Positions 21,111 to 32,515 of a stretch of 64,000 bases of DNA are shown one piece after another. The stretch comes from Collybiopsis luxurians FD-317 M1 (Eukaryota > Basidiomycota > Agaricomycetes > Agaricales > Omphalotaceae): positions 65,595 through 129,594 of the forward strand of contig KN834805.1 of the NCBI GenBank assembly GCA_000827265.1. Direction: 5' to 3'. Position numbers and translations under genes: made by a program. The notes below the pieces were generated by a model, which saw only the letters and a list, made by a program, of their open reading frames with translations, was not told where the DNA came from and ran no database searches. Each line of letters begins with the position of its first letter. Positions within the stretch are counted from its first letter, which is position 1.

Positions 21111-23570
21111 TCAATCCTGTCGTTTCCTAAACATCATCACAGCCTCAGTATCCAGTCGTCTACCCGGTCCAAACCACTTGGAAGCAGGTGCCTCCCCATT
21201 CTCAAACTTGACATCGAACGCCGTTAAAACGTGCGCGATGAGAGCTTTGATTTCATATACAGCGAAAAACCTTCCCGGACTAAAAAAACAAAACCCAAAG
21301 GCATTGATTAGACAATACCGTCCTCTGCAAGGTGAAATCGGGACGTACCAAGAGTTTCGTCCAGAGCCAAACATCAAAAAGTCCAAATCCGGTGCAAACA
21401 TTTGATATTTAAGATTTTCCCCCTCGCGTTCCCGCATTCTGTAAAATCGCAAAGGATCAAAGGTATCTGGGTTTTCATAGTACGCCTTCCAGACGCAAAG
21501 GGTCAACTCATTCCACTTACAAAGATACCTTTCATACACACCTCGTCGTGATGATGCATATACCCCACCGTGCAAATCGTCATCCCGGCAGGGACCGTGA
21601 CCCCGTTCGAAAACGTGAAATCCTTCGCCACTTTCCTCCTATTCACAAACCCGCTGGCTCCGGAGAACCTCGCAGTTTCTCGTAAAAAGCTGTCCAATTT
21701 ACGCATCCTGCTGATACCCTGCTTCGACCATCCGTATTCTGCGATAATTTCATCGACTTCTTCGCGGAGCGTTTGGACGATGGACGGGGATGTGGTCGCT
21801 AGTTGGTATAACGAATTGCAAAAGGTCTATGAACGAAGATCGCATGGGCGGGCTTCTACGAGCAATGGTTCAAGGGATACGAGAGAGATGTGGAACGTAC
21901 CGTGCTCTAAAGTACAATATAGAGCATTATCAGCCTTCATTCGTGATGAGCTTTACTCGGCGAACGTACAGTGGTATGAATAGCAGCAACCTCAATAGCC
22001 AAAACTCGCGCAATAATCTCATGAATGGTCCTCTGCTCCGCCTTTGCCTCGTCGATCAACCACGAAATCATATCATTCTGCAAACATAGCGAACGGTCAT
22101 GTTCAATTTCACTCCTTTTCCGAACGGGTGAAAAATACGTATGTCAAGACGTACAGGTTTCCCAGGCCAATCCTTACTCCCATGCTCTTCCTCCTTCGCC
22201 AACCTATCTTGGATAATCGGCTGGAGGAGTTTAGTTGCTCGTTTCATACTGGCCGGCATCTTGGTCAGGAAACGTCCAGCCAATCTGCGAATGTTGTTGA
22301 TGTCAATACAGGAATCGAAACGAATAGAGGACATGAACGGGAACTTACGGTTTCAATAACTGAGGGAACATGTTGATGATTCCTGCAGACATAAATACGT
22401 CAATGGCGAAGTGTGTGTTCAGGTGCTGTTCAATTCTCTTTAAAACCAATTACAAAGGCACGGGGACCGAATGGACATACGAGCCAGTCGGGATCACGAC
22501 CTACCGTAAGGAAGAGTATGAGTATCGCTCTAGCGGAACCTTCGAGGACCAAGAAATAGACTTACAAAGAGGAAGCCCAACGAAATACCGATTTGCAACC
22601 CGTCCCACAATTTGGAAGGAGGTCTTGTATGCCGGTATTCCGATCCAATCTGCGAAGACCAAACATATTCGCGTTCATGTTCAATAGTCATACGAGCAAC
22701 TTGGAGGAGGGCGGGGATGGCGTGCCTTGACATGGACACATACCATTTTTTACTTCAGCCAAACACTCCGCAAAAGCCAACTCCATCTCCTCTCTTATCT
22801 CTCCAAACCCGGCCGCAATATTTCGAGTCAACGGCGTACGTACGATGGCGACGTGGTATGGATCCGAGGCGACCTGTTTGGTTAGGGTATAGTCGACGGC
22901 TAGAGCCTGTTTGCCACGATCAGTTAGGCAACAGCGACAGCAAAAGCACGTAAGCCCCCGGAAGCCTTAAAAGAAAGAGAAGAATACGGATATGACTTAC
23001 ATCATTCAAAGACTCTGTCATCGTAAGCTCCTCCTCCGAAGCCTTGCGCGTATCCTCTATCAATTGATGCCCATTGATGATGATCATCCACTGGTCCGGG
23101 AGTGCCACTTTGAATATTCCATTGGGATACTATTTCGGGCAATAAATTTAGAATCGAACAGACATGGTACTGACAATGCCCCGCATGTGTGCAATGGATG
23201 CACAACTCGAGGGAGAAAGACCAGATATCATGGTGGACATTTACTCACCTTGTTATACCCCTCCTGCACGATATCCCTACCCCGTTCGGTCCAGAAACGA
23301 CTGACGCTAAGATAATCTGTGGGTCCAACGGTGGGGATAGCGCTGAGCTTTTCATGTGAGAAGCACGTGGCGATGTTCCAACCATGAGCTGCAGACTAAG
23401 GAATAGAGCAGGATGAACTATACCATAGCCTTGCGACACCTCCATTGCGAGAATCGCGAAATCCATTCAAAGGCCCAAGCAGCATACACGATGGTAGTGC
23501 TATAGAGGAGAAGTAGGACGGGTGTCGTAGCGCCCGTCGGGAAAACGCTAGCGATATCGAAGAAGGTCAT
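21111..23570 (-). CDS. Cytochrome P450, copy 1 of 3 (intact), ent-kaurene oxidase-like
   Basis: Thirteen exons (minus): 23570-23424, 23347-23249, 23129-23001, 22906-22744, 22649-22566, 22500-22481, 22437-22349, 22284-22155, 22077-21970, 21906-21901, 21826-21542, 21485-21349, 21279-21111; 521 residues, all phases consistent. The N-terminus (MTFFDIASVFPTGATTPVLL) carries a membrane anchor. The I-helix has AIEVAAIHTTST, the K-helix has SFLRETARF (ExxR), then NPDTFDPLRFYRMRE (PERF-like region) and the haem loop FGSGRNSCPGRFFA. The haem-ligand cysteine codon is split TG/T by the last intron. Exon 6 is 20 nt and exon 10 only 6 nt (AGCACG, Ser-Thr). These monooxygenases act at the ER with a P450 reductase; the substrate is unknown. 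Copies 2 and 3 (24560-31028) are close paralogues carrying disabling changes, so this is probably the only functional member. Confidence 0.88.
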
Positions 23571-23769
23571 GAGCAGCTACGGGCGGTCAGATGGTAAAGG
23601 ACAGCTCAAGCTGGGAGGACGAGGAGAGAAAACGGATATAACTGTCTCATGGATCTTTCCGTGAAAGAACCGCCCTTATGGGGATTCCCGACCCTCGCGA
23701 GGCACCGGAAAAGCCTGCAGTCATATAAAGATCGACGTGTAGGTTCAGGAAGAATCGTGGTTTCTCATG

Positions 23770-23905
23770 ATTCAGTACAATAAGTTGCTCACAGGAGTGG
23801 GACCTGTCGAACATATTCGTTAAGAGGGGTCTCGAACCTCAGAACAGCACGCACAAGTACTGATAATCCACCAGCTCGTTGTCTACGGTGATTGGACTGC
23901 AGTAT
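23770..23905 (-). pseudogene. Relic of the ATP3 3' end (copy 1 flank)
   Basis: On the minus strand this segment reads through an NELVD-like codon run followed by sequence resembling the terminal ATP3 exon and 3' UTR (CTGTGAGCAA, TTGTACTGAA). The intact equivalent is at about 31230-31370. It sits about 200 bases upstream of P450 copy 1, the same position as the real ATP3 3' end relative to copy 3. I infer it was carried along by the tandem duplication. Confidence 0.65.
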
Positions 23906-24559
23906 GGTTAGTCCACCATTCATACTGGGAGAGAAGCAAAGAATTCAGAAGGTCCTTTGGATGATACTTAGCCGTACGTAGTCCATTGGTTTTTCAAGAT
24001 CCCGTCAAACTTCAAGACCGGAGACACTCGGTCATACCTGAATCCTTCCCAGAAAATTATCATCAATATCCTTAGGAATAGAATCCAAGATAGGTTTCAA
24101 TCAACATCGATTTAGGGAGGTCCCTACATACATACCACAAACGTTATCCATAGCTACAACAACCCCCACAGATAATCGCAGAAGGAAAACACCAAAGGGA
24201 ACGGAGCACAACTAATTATTGTTGCGGTTCCCCGCTCCTTAGTACTTAGACTTACTTGCGGCAATGAAGAGTTTAAAATTAAAATAAAAATCAATTTAGG
24301 GAGGGTTAGCGGTCAGAATGAGCCGAAGCCTACGGCTTGAATACGGCACTGTTCCGCTCAAAGGAGACGCCGGCTGTATAGAGCCCTCCCTTCCCTTCGG
24401 TCAGAGTCGGGGAACCTGAGATCAGTGAAACACTCTTCTGAGTTTTGGATGGTCAAAGAAGACTCGTTAATCATTCGTTCGTTCGTTCGTGACTGGTAAG
24501 TATGACATTTCCTCTAAGCATTGCTTCGTTTGCAAGAACTGCACAGCACAATACGTCCA
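23906..24559. repeat. Spacer between P450 copies 1 and 2, with duplicated 3' flank and possible small inverted-repeat insert
   Basis: Positions about 24417-24555 match about 27672-27810 (shared GAGATCAGTGAAA, GACTCGTTAATCATTCGTTC), the 3' flank of the duplicated P450 unit. A (CGTT)n run lies at 24474-24492. Just left, 24226-24418 begins GGTTCCCCGCTC and ends with the near complement GTCGGGGAACC, so it may be a roughly 190-bp inverted-repeat element. No gene seen. Confidence 0.45.
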
Positions 24560-27049
24560 TCAATCCTGCCGTTTCCTAAACATCATCACCGCCTTGGTAT
24601 CCAGTCCTTTCTCCGGTCCATACCACTTGTATGCAGGTGCCACCCCATTCTCAAATTTGATATCAAACGTTGTCAAGACGTGCGCGATGAGAGCTTTGAT
24701 TTGGTATACCGCAAAAAACCTTCCCGGACTAAAACAAAACCCAAAGGCAGCACTTAAATAATACCGCCCACGGCAAGGTGAAATCAAGACGTACCAAGAG
24801 TTTCGTCCAGAGCCAAACATCAAAAAGTCCAAATCCGTTGCAAACATTTGATACCTGAGATTTGCCCCCTCGTGTTCCCGCATTCTGTAAAATCGCAAGG
24901 GATCAAAGGTATCTGGATTCTCATAATACGCTTACCAGACGCAAAGGATTAACTCAGTCCAACTCCAAAGATACCTTTTTTTAATACACACCTTATCATG
25001 ATGATGCATATACGCCGCCGTACAAAGCGTCGTCCCAGCAGGGACCGTAACCCCGTTCGAAAACGTGAAATCCTTCATCACTTTCCTCCTATTTACAAAC
25101 CCACCGGCTCCAGAGAACCTGGAAGTTTCCCGTAAAAAGCTATCCAATTTACACATCTTGCTGATACCCTGTTTCGACCATCCATATTCCGCAATGATTT
25201 CGTCAACCTCTTCGCGGAGCATTTGAACAATGGATGGGGATGCGGTGGCTAGCTGGTATAGCGAATTGCACAAGGTCTATGGAGAAAGATTTCATAGGCG
25301 AGCTTCAGTGAGCAAGGCGTTTCAAGGCATAGGAGAGCTATGTGAAGCATACCGTGCTCTAGAGTATAATAGAGAGCATTATCAGCCTTCGTCTGTGATG
25401 AACTTTACTCGGTGAACGTACAGTGGTATTAATAGCAGCAGCCTCAATAGCCAAAACCCGCGCAATAATCTGATGAATATTCCTCAGTCCCCCCTTCGCC
25501 TCGTCAATCAGCCACGAAATCAAGTCATTCTGTAAACACAGCGAACGGTCAGTATCGAACTCACTCCTTCTCCGCCTGGATGAAAAGTACGTATGTCTGC
25601 ACGTACAGGTTTCCCAGGCCAAGCCTTACCCCCATGCTCTTCCTCTCTCGCCAACCTATCTTGGATAATCGGCTGAAGAAGTTTAGTCGCTCGTTTCATA
25701 CTAGCCGGCATCTTGGTCAGGAAACGTCCGGCCAATCTGCGAATCGAGTCGTTGATGTCAATATAGTTGTCCCGAACGAAAAAGAGAAAAGTCGAGGACA
25801 TGAACGGTGAACTTACGGTTTCAAAATTTGAGGGAACATGTTAATGATCGCTGCAGACATGAATACGTCAATGGCGAAGTGTGTGTTCAGGTCCTGTCCA
25901 ATTCTCTTTAGAACTACGAAAAGGTGTGGAGAACGAATGGACGTACGAGCCAGTCGGAATCACGACCTATCATAAGGAAGAGTATGAGTATCGGTCTAGC
26001 AGAGCCCTGGAGGAATAAGAGTCGAGCTTACAAAGAGGAAGTCCTACGAAGTACCGATTCGTCACACGACCCACGATTTGGAAAGAGATCTTGTATGCCG
26101 GTATTTTGACCCAATCTGCAAAACGGGCCCAAGATATTCGTGTCCATGTTGAGAAGTTCTACGAACGACTTGGAAGAGAGGGAGGAGGGGGGTGGCATGA
26201 CATACCGTTTTTAACATCAGCCAGATACTCTGTGAAAGCCAACTCCATCTCCTCCTTAATCTCTCCAAAACCAGCCGCGATATTCCGAGTCAATGGCGTA
26301 CGTATGATGGCGACGTGATATGGATCCAAGGCGATCTCTTTGGTTAGGGTGTAGTGGACAGCTAGAGCCTGTTTGCCACAATCATTTAGGTAACAGCGAT
26401 AGCAAAAGCACGTAAGCCCTCGGAAGCCTCAAAGGAAGGAGGAGAACACGTATTTAACATACATCATTCAAAGACTCTGTCATGTTAAGCTCCTCCTCGG
26501 AAGCCTTCCGCGTATCCTCGATCAACCGACGCCCATTAATAATGATCATCCACTGGTCCGGGAGCGCCACTTTGAATATTCCATTGGGATACTATTTCGG
26601 GCAATAAATTTAGAATCGAGCGTCCTGATACAGCAGTGATGACGCCCCATATGCATGCAACGCATGCACAGTTCAAGGAAGAAAGGCCGGATATCATGGT
26701 GAACCGATTGGGGAGCGGCATGGGACACATCTGCTCACCTTGTTGTAACCCTCCTGCAAGATGTCCCAACCCTGTTCGGTCCAGAAACGACTAGCACTAA
26801 GAAAATCTGTAGGTCCAACGGTGGGGATAGCGTTGAGCTTTTTGTGTAACAAGTACATGGCGATGAGCACCAGACCAGGAGATGAAGCAGGATGAGCCAT
26901 ACCATAACCCTGCGACGCCTCCATTCTGAGAATCATGAAATCCATTCAAAGGCCCAAGCAGCATACACGATGGTAGCGCTATAGAGGAGAAGTAAGACGG
27001 GCCTTGTAGCACCCGTGGGGGCAACGCTAACATTTTCGAAGAAAGTCAT
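24560..27049 (-). pseudogene. Cytochrome P450, copy 2 of 3 (disrupted)
   Basis: Collinear with copy 1 over all 13 exons, with the same 20-nt and 6-nt micro-exons and an intact split haem cysteine. Two lesions are visible. Codon 39 in exon 1 is TGA (26935-26933) where copies 1 and 3 have CGA, so the frame stops inside the membrane anchor. At the exon 12 acceptor (about 24932) the AAGG of copy 1 is TAAG, which moves the splice AG by one base and shifts the frame before the PERF and haem motifs. I-helix, K-helix (SFLRETSRF) and C-terminus are otherwise preserved, so inactivation looks recent. I infer a pseudogene; stop readthrough or an alternative start seems unlikely because the anchor would be lost. 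Confidence 0.82.
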
Positions 27050-27384
27050 GAGCAGCAACAGGGTAGTCAGATGGAAAAGGACAATTGAGGCTGCGAGGGC
27101 GCGGAGAGAAAGCGGATATGAATAAGACTCTAGAGTTGTCAGAGTGAATGATTTGATTATGTCGCTTCCAGAAGTGTGTCACTCGGTTCAGGACAACGAT
27201 TCTGGTAAATGGTTTCTGGGCAGGGAGATTGTAGCATTCAGAATCGACAAGACTCGTTGGCTTGCAAGGCACTTCAGCGATTCTAGCGACAATTCTGCAT
27301 TCGAAATCGGGTCAGAATCGATATCTCATGAATCTTGCCGTAAAAGAACTGTCCTTACAGCGTGTAGGCTCAGAATTCGGGTTG

Positions 27385-27512
27385 CTTACCGATAAAGTTA
27401 CTCGCAGGACTGGGACCCATGGAAGACATTCAGTAGATAGAGTATGGAATCCAAAACCTCAGAAGAGCACGCACAAGTAATGATATCCACCAGCTCGTTG
27501 TCTACCATGGTT
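27385..27512 (-). pseudogene. Relic of the ATP3 3' end (copy 2 flank)
   Basis: The minus strand reads GACAACGAGCTGGTGGATAT and on into CATTAC, nearly the codons for NELVDIIT in the penultimate exon of ATP3 (31339-31575), then diverged sequence aligning with its last exon and 3' UTR. It lies about 340 bases upstream of P450 copy 2, which matches the ATP3-P450 order at copy 3. Confidence 0.75.
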
Positions 27513-27993
27513 ATAGTACTTATACTCAATATGGCTGGTCATACCGGAAGAGAAGCAAATTCTCTTTGACCCTTGACAGCACTTGTGCGTGACACATCTG
27601 ACTGATTGAGCAACTGTGGCACATTTGCAAGGCTAAATTGGCGTCGAATAAGCGACGTGGAACATCACAAATATAAAACCTGAGATCAGTGAAATACCTT
27701 TCTGAGTTTTAGATGGTGCAAAAAAGACTCGTTAATCATTCGTTCGTTCTTGACTGGTAAATATTACATTTCCTCTAAGCATTCATTCGTTTACACAAGC
27801 TGCACAATCCATGAGCAATAATTTCTCCTGTAGATAATATATTATACATACCCTAAATCTGCTTGCTATTTCCTGGAAGGTATAGGCGAGGGACTGACTC
27901 GCAACCAAAAATTTGCATCGAAGATTTATTTCGCTACTGCACCCGTGCTCTCGGTCACCGGTCATAATCAATTCCAGAAATGAATTGAAATTA

Positions 27994-28495
27994 AGGGTAG
28001 TCAAAAAGTTGATTCAAGATCGATTCAGGTGGTCGGTACGGCAGTCGATTTAGGATCAAGAATCGAGTGTCGATTCACTCGATTTTGATGAATCGTCAAG
28101 CAGTCGATTCACGCGGTCGGTGCACTTGTTTTAGACTTGCCTATATAAAACATAAAACTACACAATGAATCCCAATGTCATATCAGAGCCAGATAAAGAT
28201 GCTGCAAACTACGAAGTTCCAAAAGCCCAAGTTTGAGCAGTACCTTTTCAAACTGTTTTACTTGCAAAAAATCTCTAGAATTTGATATGCTCAAGTAACA
28301 CTCATGGCCTGGCATTTTTAGCAAGGACTTGTAGCGTATTCCGGAGTGGAGAATTACCTCAGAACTGACAAATAAACTACAACTTTGAAAGAGGGTGGTC
28401 AATAAAATTGGTCGATTCTGATGCCAAATCAACAGCTGTACCGACTGCCGTACCGACTACAAGAATCGACTCTGTACCGACTTTCTGACTACCCT
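27994..28495. mobile_element. 502-bp TIR element with TA target duplication (MITE-like)
   Basis: The left end AGGGTAGTCAAAAAGT and the reverse complement of the right end AGGGTAGTCAGAAAGT are imperfect terminal inverted repeats. Similarity continues inward over about 60 bases (GTCGGTACGGCAGTCG on both arms). TA dinucleotides flank both ends (27992-27993 and 28496-28497), as expected for Tc1/mariner-type insertion. No transposase frame is present, so it is non-autonomous. It separates P450 copy 3 from its duplicated 3' flank, so it inserted after the duplication. Confidence 0.75.
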
Positions 28496-28583
28496 TATTC
28501 TCTCCCGATTTTATTTTATTTTATTTCTGACGAAATCCCCGCTTCCTTACCCACACGAATGAATTCAAAACCCAATTCATCCG

Positions 28584-31028
28584 TCAATCCTGCCGTTTCC
28601 TAAACATCATCACCGCTTCGGTATCCAGTTCATTATTCGGTCCAAACCACTTGAATCCAGGTGCCATCCCGTTCTCAAATTTGACATCGAATGTCGTCAG
28701 AACGTGCGCGATGAGAGCTTTGATTTCGTATACAGCGAAAAATCTTCCCGGACTAAAAAAAACAAACCCAAAGGCAGCACTTAGATAATACCGTCCGCTG
28801 CAAGGTGAAATCGAGACATACCAAGAGTTTCGTCCAGAGCCAAACATCAAAAAGTCTAAATCCGGGGCAACATTTGATATTTAAGATTATCGCCCTCACG
28901 TTCCCGCATTCTATAAAATCGCAAAGGATCAAAGGTATCTGGGTTCTCATAATACGCCTGCCAGACGTAAAGGGTCAACTCAGTCCACTTCCAAAAAATC
29001 CTATCATACACACCTCATGATGATGATGCATATACGACACCGTACAAACCGTCATCCCAGCAGGGATCGTAACCCCGTTGGAGAACGTGAAATCCTTCAC
29101 CACTTTCCTTCGATTCACGAACCCACCGGCTCCAGAGAACCTCGCAGTTTCTCGTAAAAAGCTGTCCAGTTTGCGCATCCTGCTGATACCCTGCTTCGAC
29201 CATCCGTATTCTGCGATGATTTCATCGACTTCTTCGCGGAGAGTTTGGACGATGGATGGGGATGTGGACGCTAGTTGGTATAGCGAGTTGCAAAAGTTCT
29301 ATGGAGAAATTTTGCATGGGCAGGCTTCAGTGAGCAAAATGTTTTGAGGGATACGAAAGGGATGTGGAGCGTACCGTACTCTAGAGTATGATAGTGAGCA
29401 TTGTCAGCCTTCATCCGCGAATAACTTTACTCGAAACGTACAGTGGTATGAATAGCAGCAACTTCAATAGCCAAAACCCTAGCAATAATCTCATGAATAT
29501 TCCTCTGCTCCCCCTTCGCTTCGTCGATCAACCACGAAATCACATCATTCTGCAAACACGGCGGACGGTCAGCATCGATTTCACTCCGTCTCCGAATGGG
29601 TGAAATGTAAGTCAAGACGTACCGGCTTTCCAGGCCAGCCCTTACCCCCATGTTCTTCCTCTTTGGCCAACCTAGCTTGTATAATCGGCTGGAGGAGTTT
29701 AGTTGCTCGTTTCATACTAGCTGGCATCTTGGTGAGGAAACGTCCGGCCAATTTGCGAATCGAGTTGTTAATGTCAATAAAGTTGTTGTCTCGAACGGAG
29801 GTCATGAACGGGGAACTTACGGTTTCAAAAACTGAGGGAACATGTTGATGATTCCTGCAGACATAAATACGTCAATGGCGAAGTGGGTGTTCAGGTCCTG
29901 TTCAGTTCTCTTTAGAACCAATTACAAAAAGGTATGGAGAATGCAGGGACGTACAAGCCAGTCGGGATCGCGACCTACCATAAGGAGGAGTATGAGTGCC
30001 ACCGGGACCTTGACGGACTAAGAAATAGACTTACAGAGAGGGAGCCCGACGAAATACCGATTCGCAACGCGTCCAACAATTTGGAAGGAGGTGTTGTATG
30101 CCGGTATTTTGACCCAATCTGCAAAACAGACCAAACATATTTGTGTTCATGTTCAAAAGTTCTACGAGCACCTTGGAAGCATGAAATGACATAGGGACAT
30201 ACCATTTTTCACAACAGCCAAATACTCTGCGAAAGCCAACTCCATCTCCTCCCTAATCTCTCCAAACCCAGCCGCGATATTCCGAGTCAATGGCGTACGT
30301 ACGATGGCGACGTGATACGGATCCGAGGCGACCTGTTTGGTTAGGGTGTAGTCGACGGCTAGAGCCTGTTTGCCACAATCATTGAGGCGACGCCCCTGGG
30401 AAGAGACCATGTATTTGACTTACATCATTCAAAGACTCTGTCATCGTAAGCTCCTCCTCCGAAGCTTTCCGCGTATCTTCGATCAACTGATGCCCATGAA
30501 TGATTATCATCCACTGGTCTGGGAGTGCCACTTTGAATATTCCATTGGGATACTATTGCAGGCAATAAATTTAGATATTCCTTGATACAGTCGTGACAAC
30601 GCCTCATATGCATGTAATGAATACACAGCTCGAGAGAGAAAGACCGGATATCATGGTGAACCGGTTGGGAACGGAGCGGGCGGAGACAGACACCGCACGA
30701 GACACGTCTACTCACCTTGTTGTACCCCTCCTGTACGATATCCCTACCCTGTTCAGTCCAGAAACGACTGACACTCAGATAACCGGTGGGTCCGACGGTG
30801 GGGATAGCGTTGAGCTTTGGTGTTGAAAATGTTCCGACACAATAAGTCGCAGACCAAGGAGTGGAGCAGGATGAACCATACCATAGCCCTGCGACGCCTC
30901 CATTCTGAGAATCGTGAAATCCATTCAAAGGCCCAAGCAGCATACACAATGGTAGCGCTATAGAGGAGAAGTAAGACAGGACTCGTTGCGCCCTTGGGGG
31001 AAATGCCAACGGTTTCGAAGAAGGTCAT
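28584..31028 (-). pseudogene. Cytochrome P450, copy 3 of 3 (disrupted)
   Basis: Same 13-exon plan as copy 1, starting MTFFETVGISPKGATSP. Two lesions are visible. The acceptor before exon 8 reads CGCAA instead of CGCAG (29754-29753), removing the splice AG. In exon 12 one base is missing near 28869 compared with copies 1 and 2 (QMFAPDLDF becomes QMLPRI and a stop), just before the haem loop. The haem loop, split cysteine and C-terminus are still present downstream. The 6-nt micro-exon is AGTACG here, still Ser-Thr. This copy lies next to the real ATP3 gene and therefore occupies the presumed ancestral position. I call it a pseudogene. Confidence 0.82.
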
Positions 31029-31270
31029 GAGCAGCGACAAGGCAGTCAGGTGGAAAAGGACAAATGAGGCTGGGAGGGAGAAGACAGAAAGCGGATATCC
31101 TTATGTCTCATGGATCTTGCCGCAAAAGAACCAAAACAAGATAAGTGAACTGTGGGACCTTACGGTGATTCCCAGCGCTCAAATGATACCAAGAACGAGC
31201 ATTCATAAAGACGGACGTGATTCAGAAATATTGTTTATTACGGTTCAGTACAAACAGAATTCTAATTTGC

Positions 31271-32386
31271 TCACAGAGCACTGGCACCTATTTGAGACGT
31301 TTAGTCAATAGATTCTGTCAACTTGGTGAAGCACGTACCTGTAATGATATCCACTAGCTCATTGGTAATGGCTGCCTGTCTACCGCGGTTATACTGCATG
31401 GTTAAGCTACCAATCATGTCGGAGGCATTCTTGGATGCATTGTCCATGGCGTTGCGACGAGCGCTCTGCTCGCAGGCATGAGATTCGGCGAGGGTAGCGA
31501 AGAGGGCGTTGGCGAGAGAGAATTCGAAAAGGTCTTTTGTAAAGTCATCCTCCATCTCGTATTTATTGAAGCTCTCTGTGGAAAATATGAATTGACATCA
31601 CTTGCATGGACGTAACCGTGTACACGTACCATTCTTCTTCAAAGCACTTTCACCCTTGACTTCCATAGCAGCAGCCTCGTAAGAAATGGCCGAAACGAAC
31701 TTGTTGTAGACGATGACAACCGAATCAAATTCCACGTTGCTCTTCATGACCAAATCTGCTACACCAGCGGCATCTGCAAAAGTTGGAACGTCCCTTCCAA
31801 TTTGGTTGAAGGTCAACTTGAAGTTGCCGGCGTAGATACGGGAAAGCTGGGCTTTGGATTTGTCACCCACGACCATGACAGGGCTGTCTGAGTCTACGGA
31901 CACGCCGGGGATGGGAGAGTCGGGAGCATTGGTGATAGCGCGTCGGGTAGCTTTGGTGACAGACGAATGGATACCACCGCAGAGACCTTTGTCGGAGGAG
32001 ATGACAAGGAAGAGCTTGCGAGAGCCGGCTGGTTCTTCTTTGGTGGTTTCAAAGACCTCTGCGGAGGTAGAGGCGTAGGTTCGCGAATAGTGAGAAATTT
32101 CTGGATATTACGCACCAGCGTTGGCAGCACCGTAGAGCTTGCCAGCTTGCATGGCCTTCTGAGCTTTTGAAAGCTTCGTTGAAGCAATCATTTTCATGGA
32201 CTGGGAGTAGTCTGTAAATTGCTGGAAAGGTTTATAGACGGATGAATGTACCTTTGTAATTTTCTCGATGTTGCGAACGGATTTGAGACGCAATTCGATT
32301 TCACGAAGAGTAGCCATGTTTCTGGCATTTGAAGGCGCCGCCAGCAGCGTTGGTCGCTGGGCGACGACACGAGCTCGAGCGAACAT
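31271..32386 (-). CDS. ATP3: Mitochondrial F1-ATPase gamma subunit
   Basis: Exons (minus): 32386-32252, 32200-32116, 32058-31630, 31575-31339, 31287-31271; 300 residues. The N-terminus [20 protein letters not shown] is a basic, hydroxylated mitochondrial presequence. The gamma-subunit N-terminal helix follows ([39 protein letters not shown]), then the central Rossmann-like part with [14 protein letters not shown], and the C-terminal helix ([18 protein letters not shown], then [15 protein letters not shown]). Gamma is the central stalk that rotates inside the alpha3-beta3 head of ATP synthase. The last exon is only 17 nt. Its start is 130 bases from the divergent eIF2-beta start. Two partial 3' relics near 23.8 and 27.4 kb come from the neighbouring P450 duplications. 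Confidence 0.95.
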
Positions 32387-32515
32387 AGTTTGGAAAACGA
32401 AAAGAAAAGGTGGCCCAAACCGGTATCACCCGCCGAAGACCCTGGGAATTTCAGCTTACCTGAGCAGCCCACTCAATGCATACGAGTCAAATCTGCTCCT
32501 TCACTCTCAACCACC
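32387..32515. promoter_or_regulatory. Shared bidirectional promoter between ATP3 and eIF2-beta
   Basis: The two start codons face away from each other with only 129 bases between them, so both promoters and both 5' leaders must lie in or overlap this interval or the first exons. The eIF2-beta start has a strong context (CCACCATGGCC). No TATA box is evident. Confidence 0.6.
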
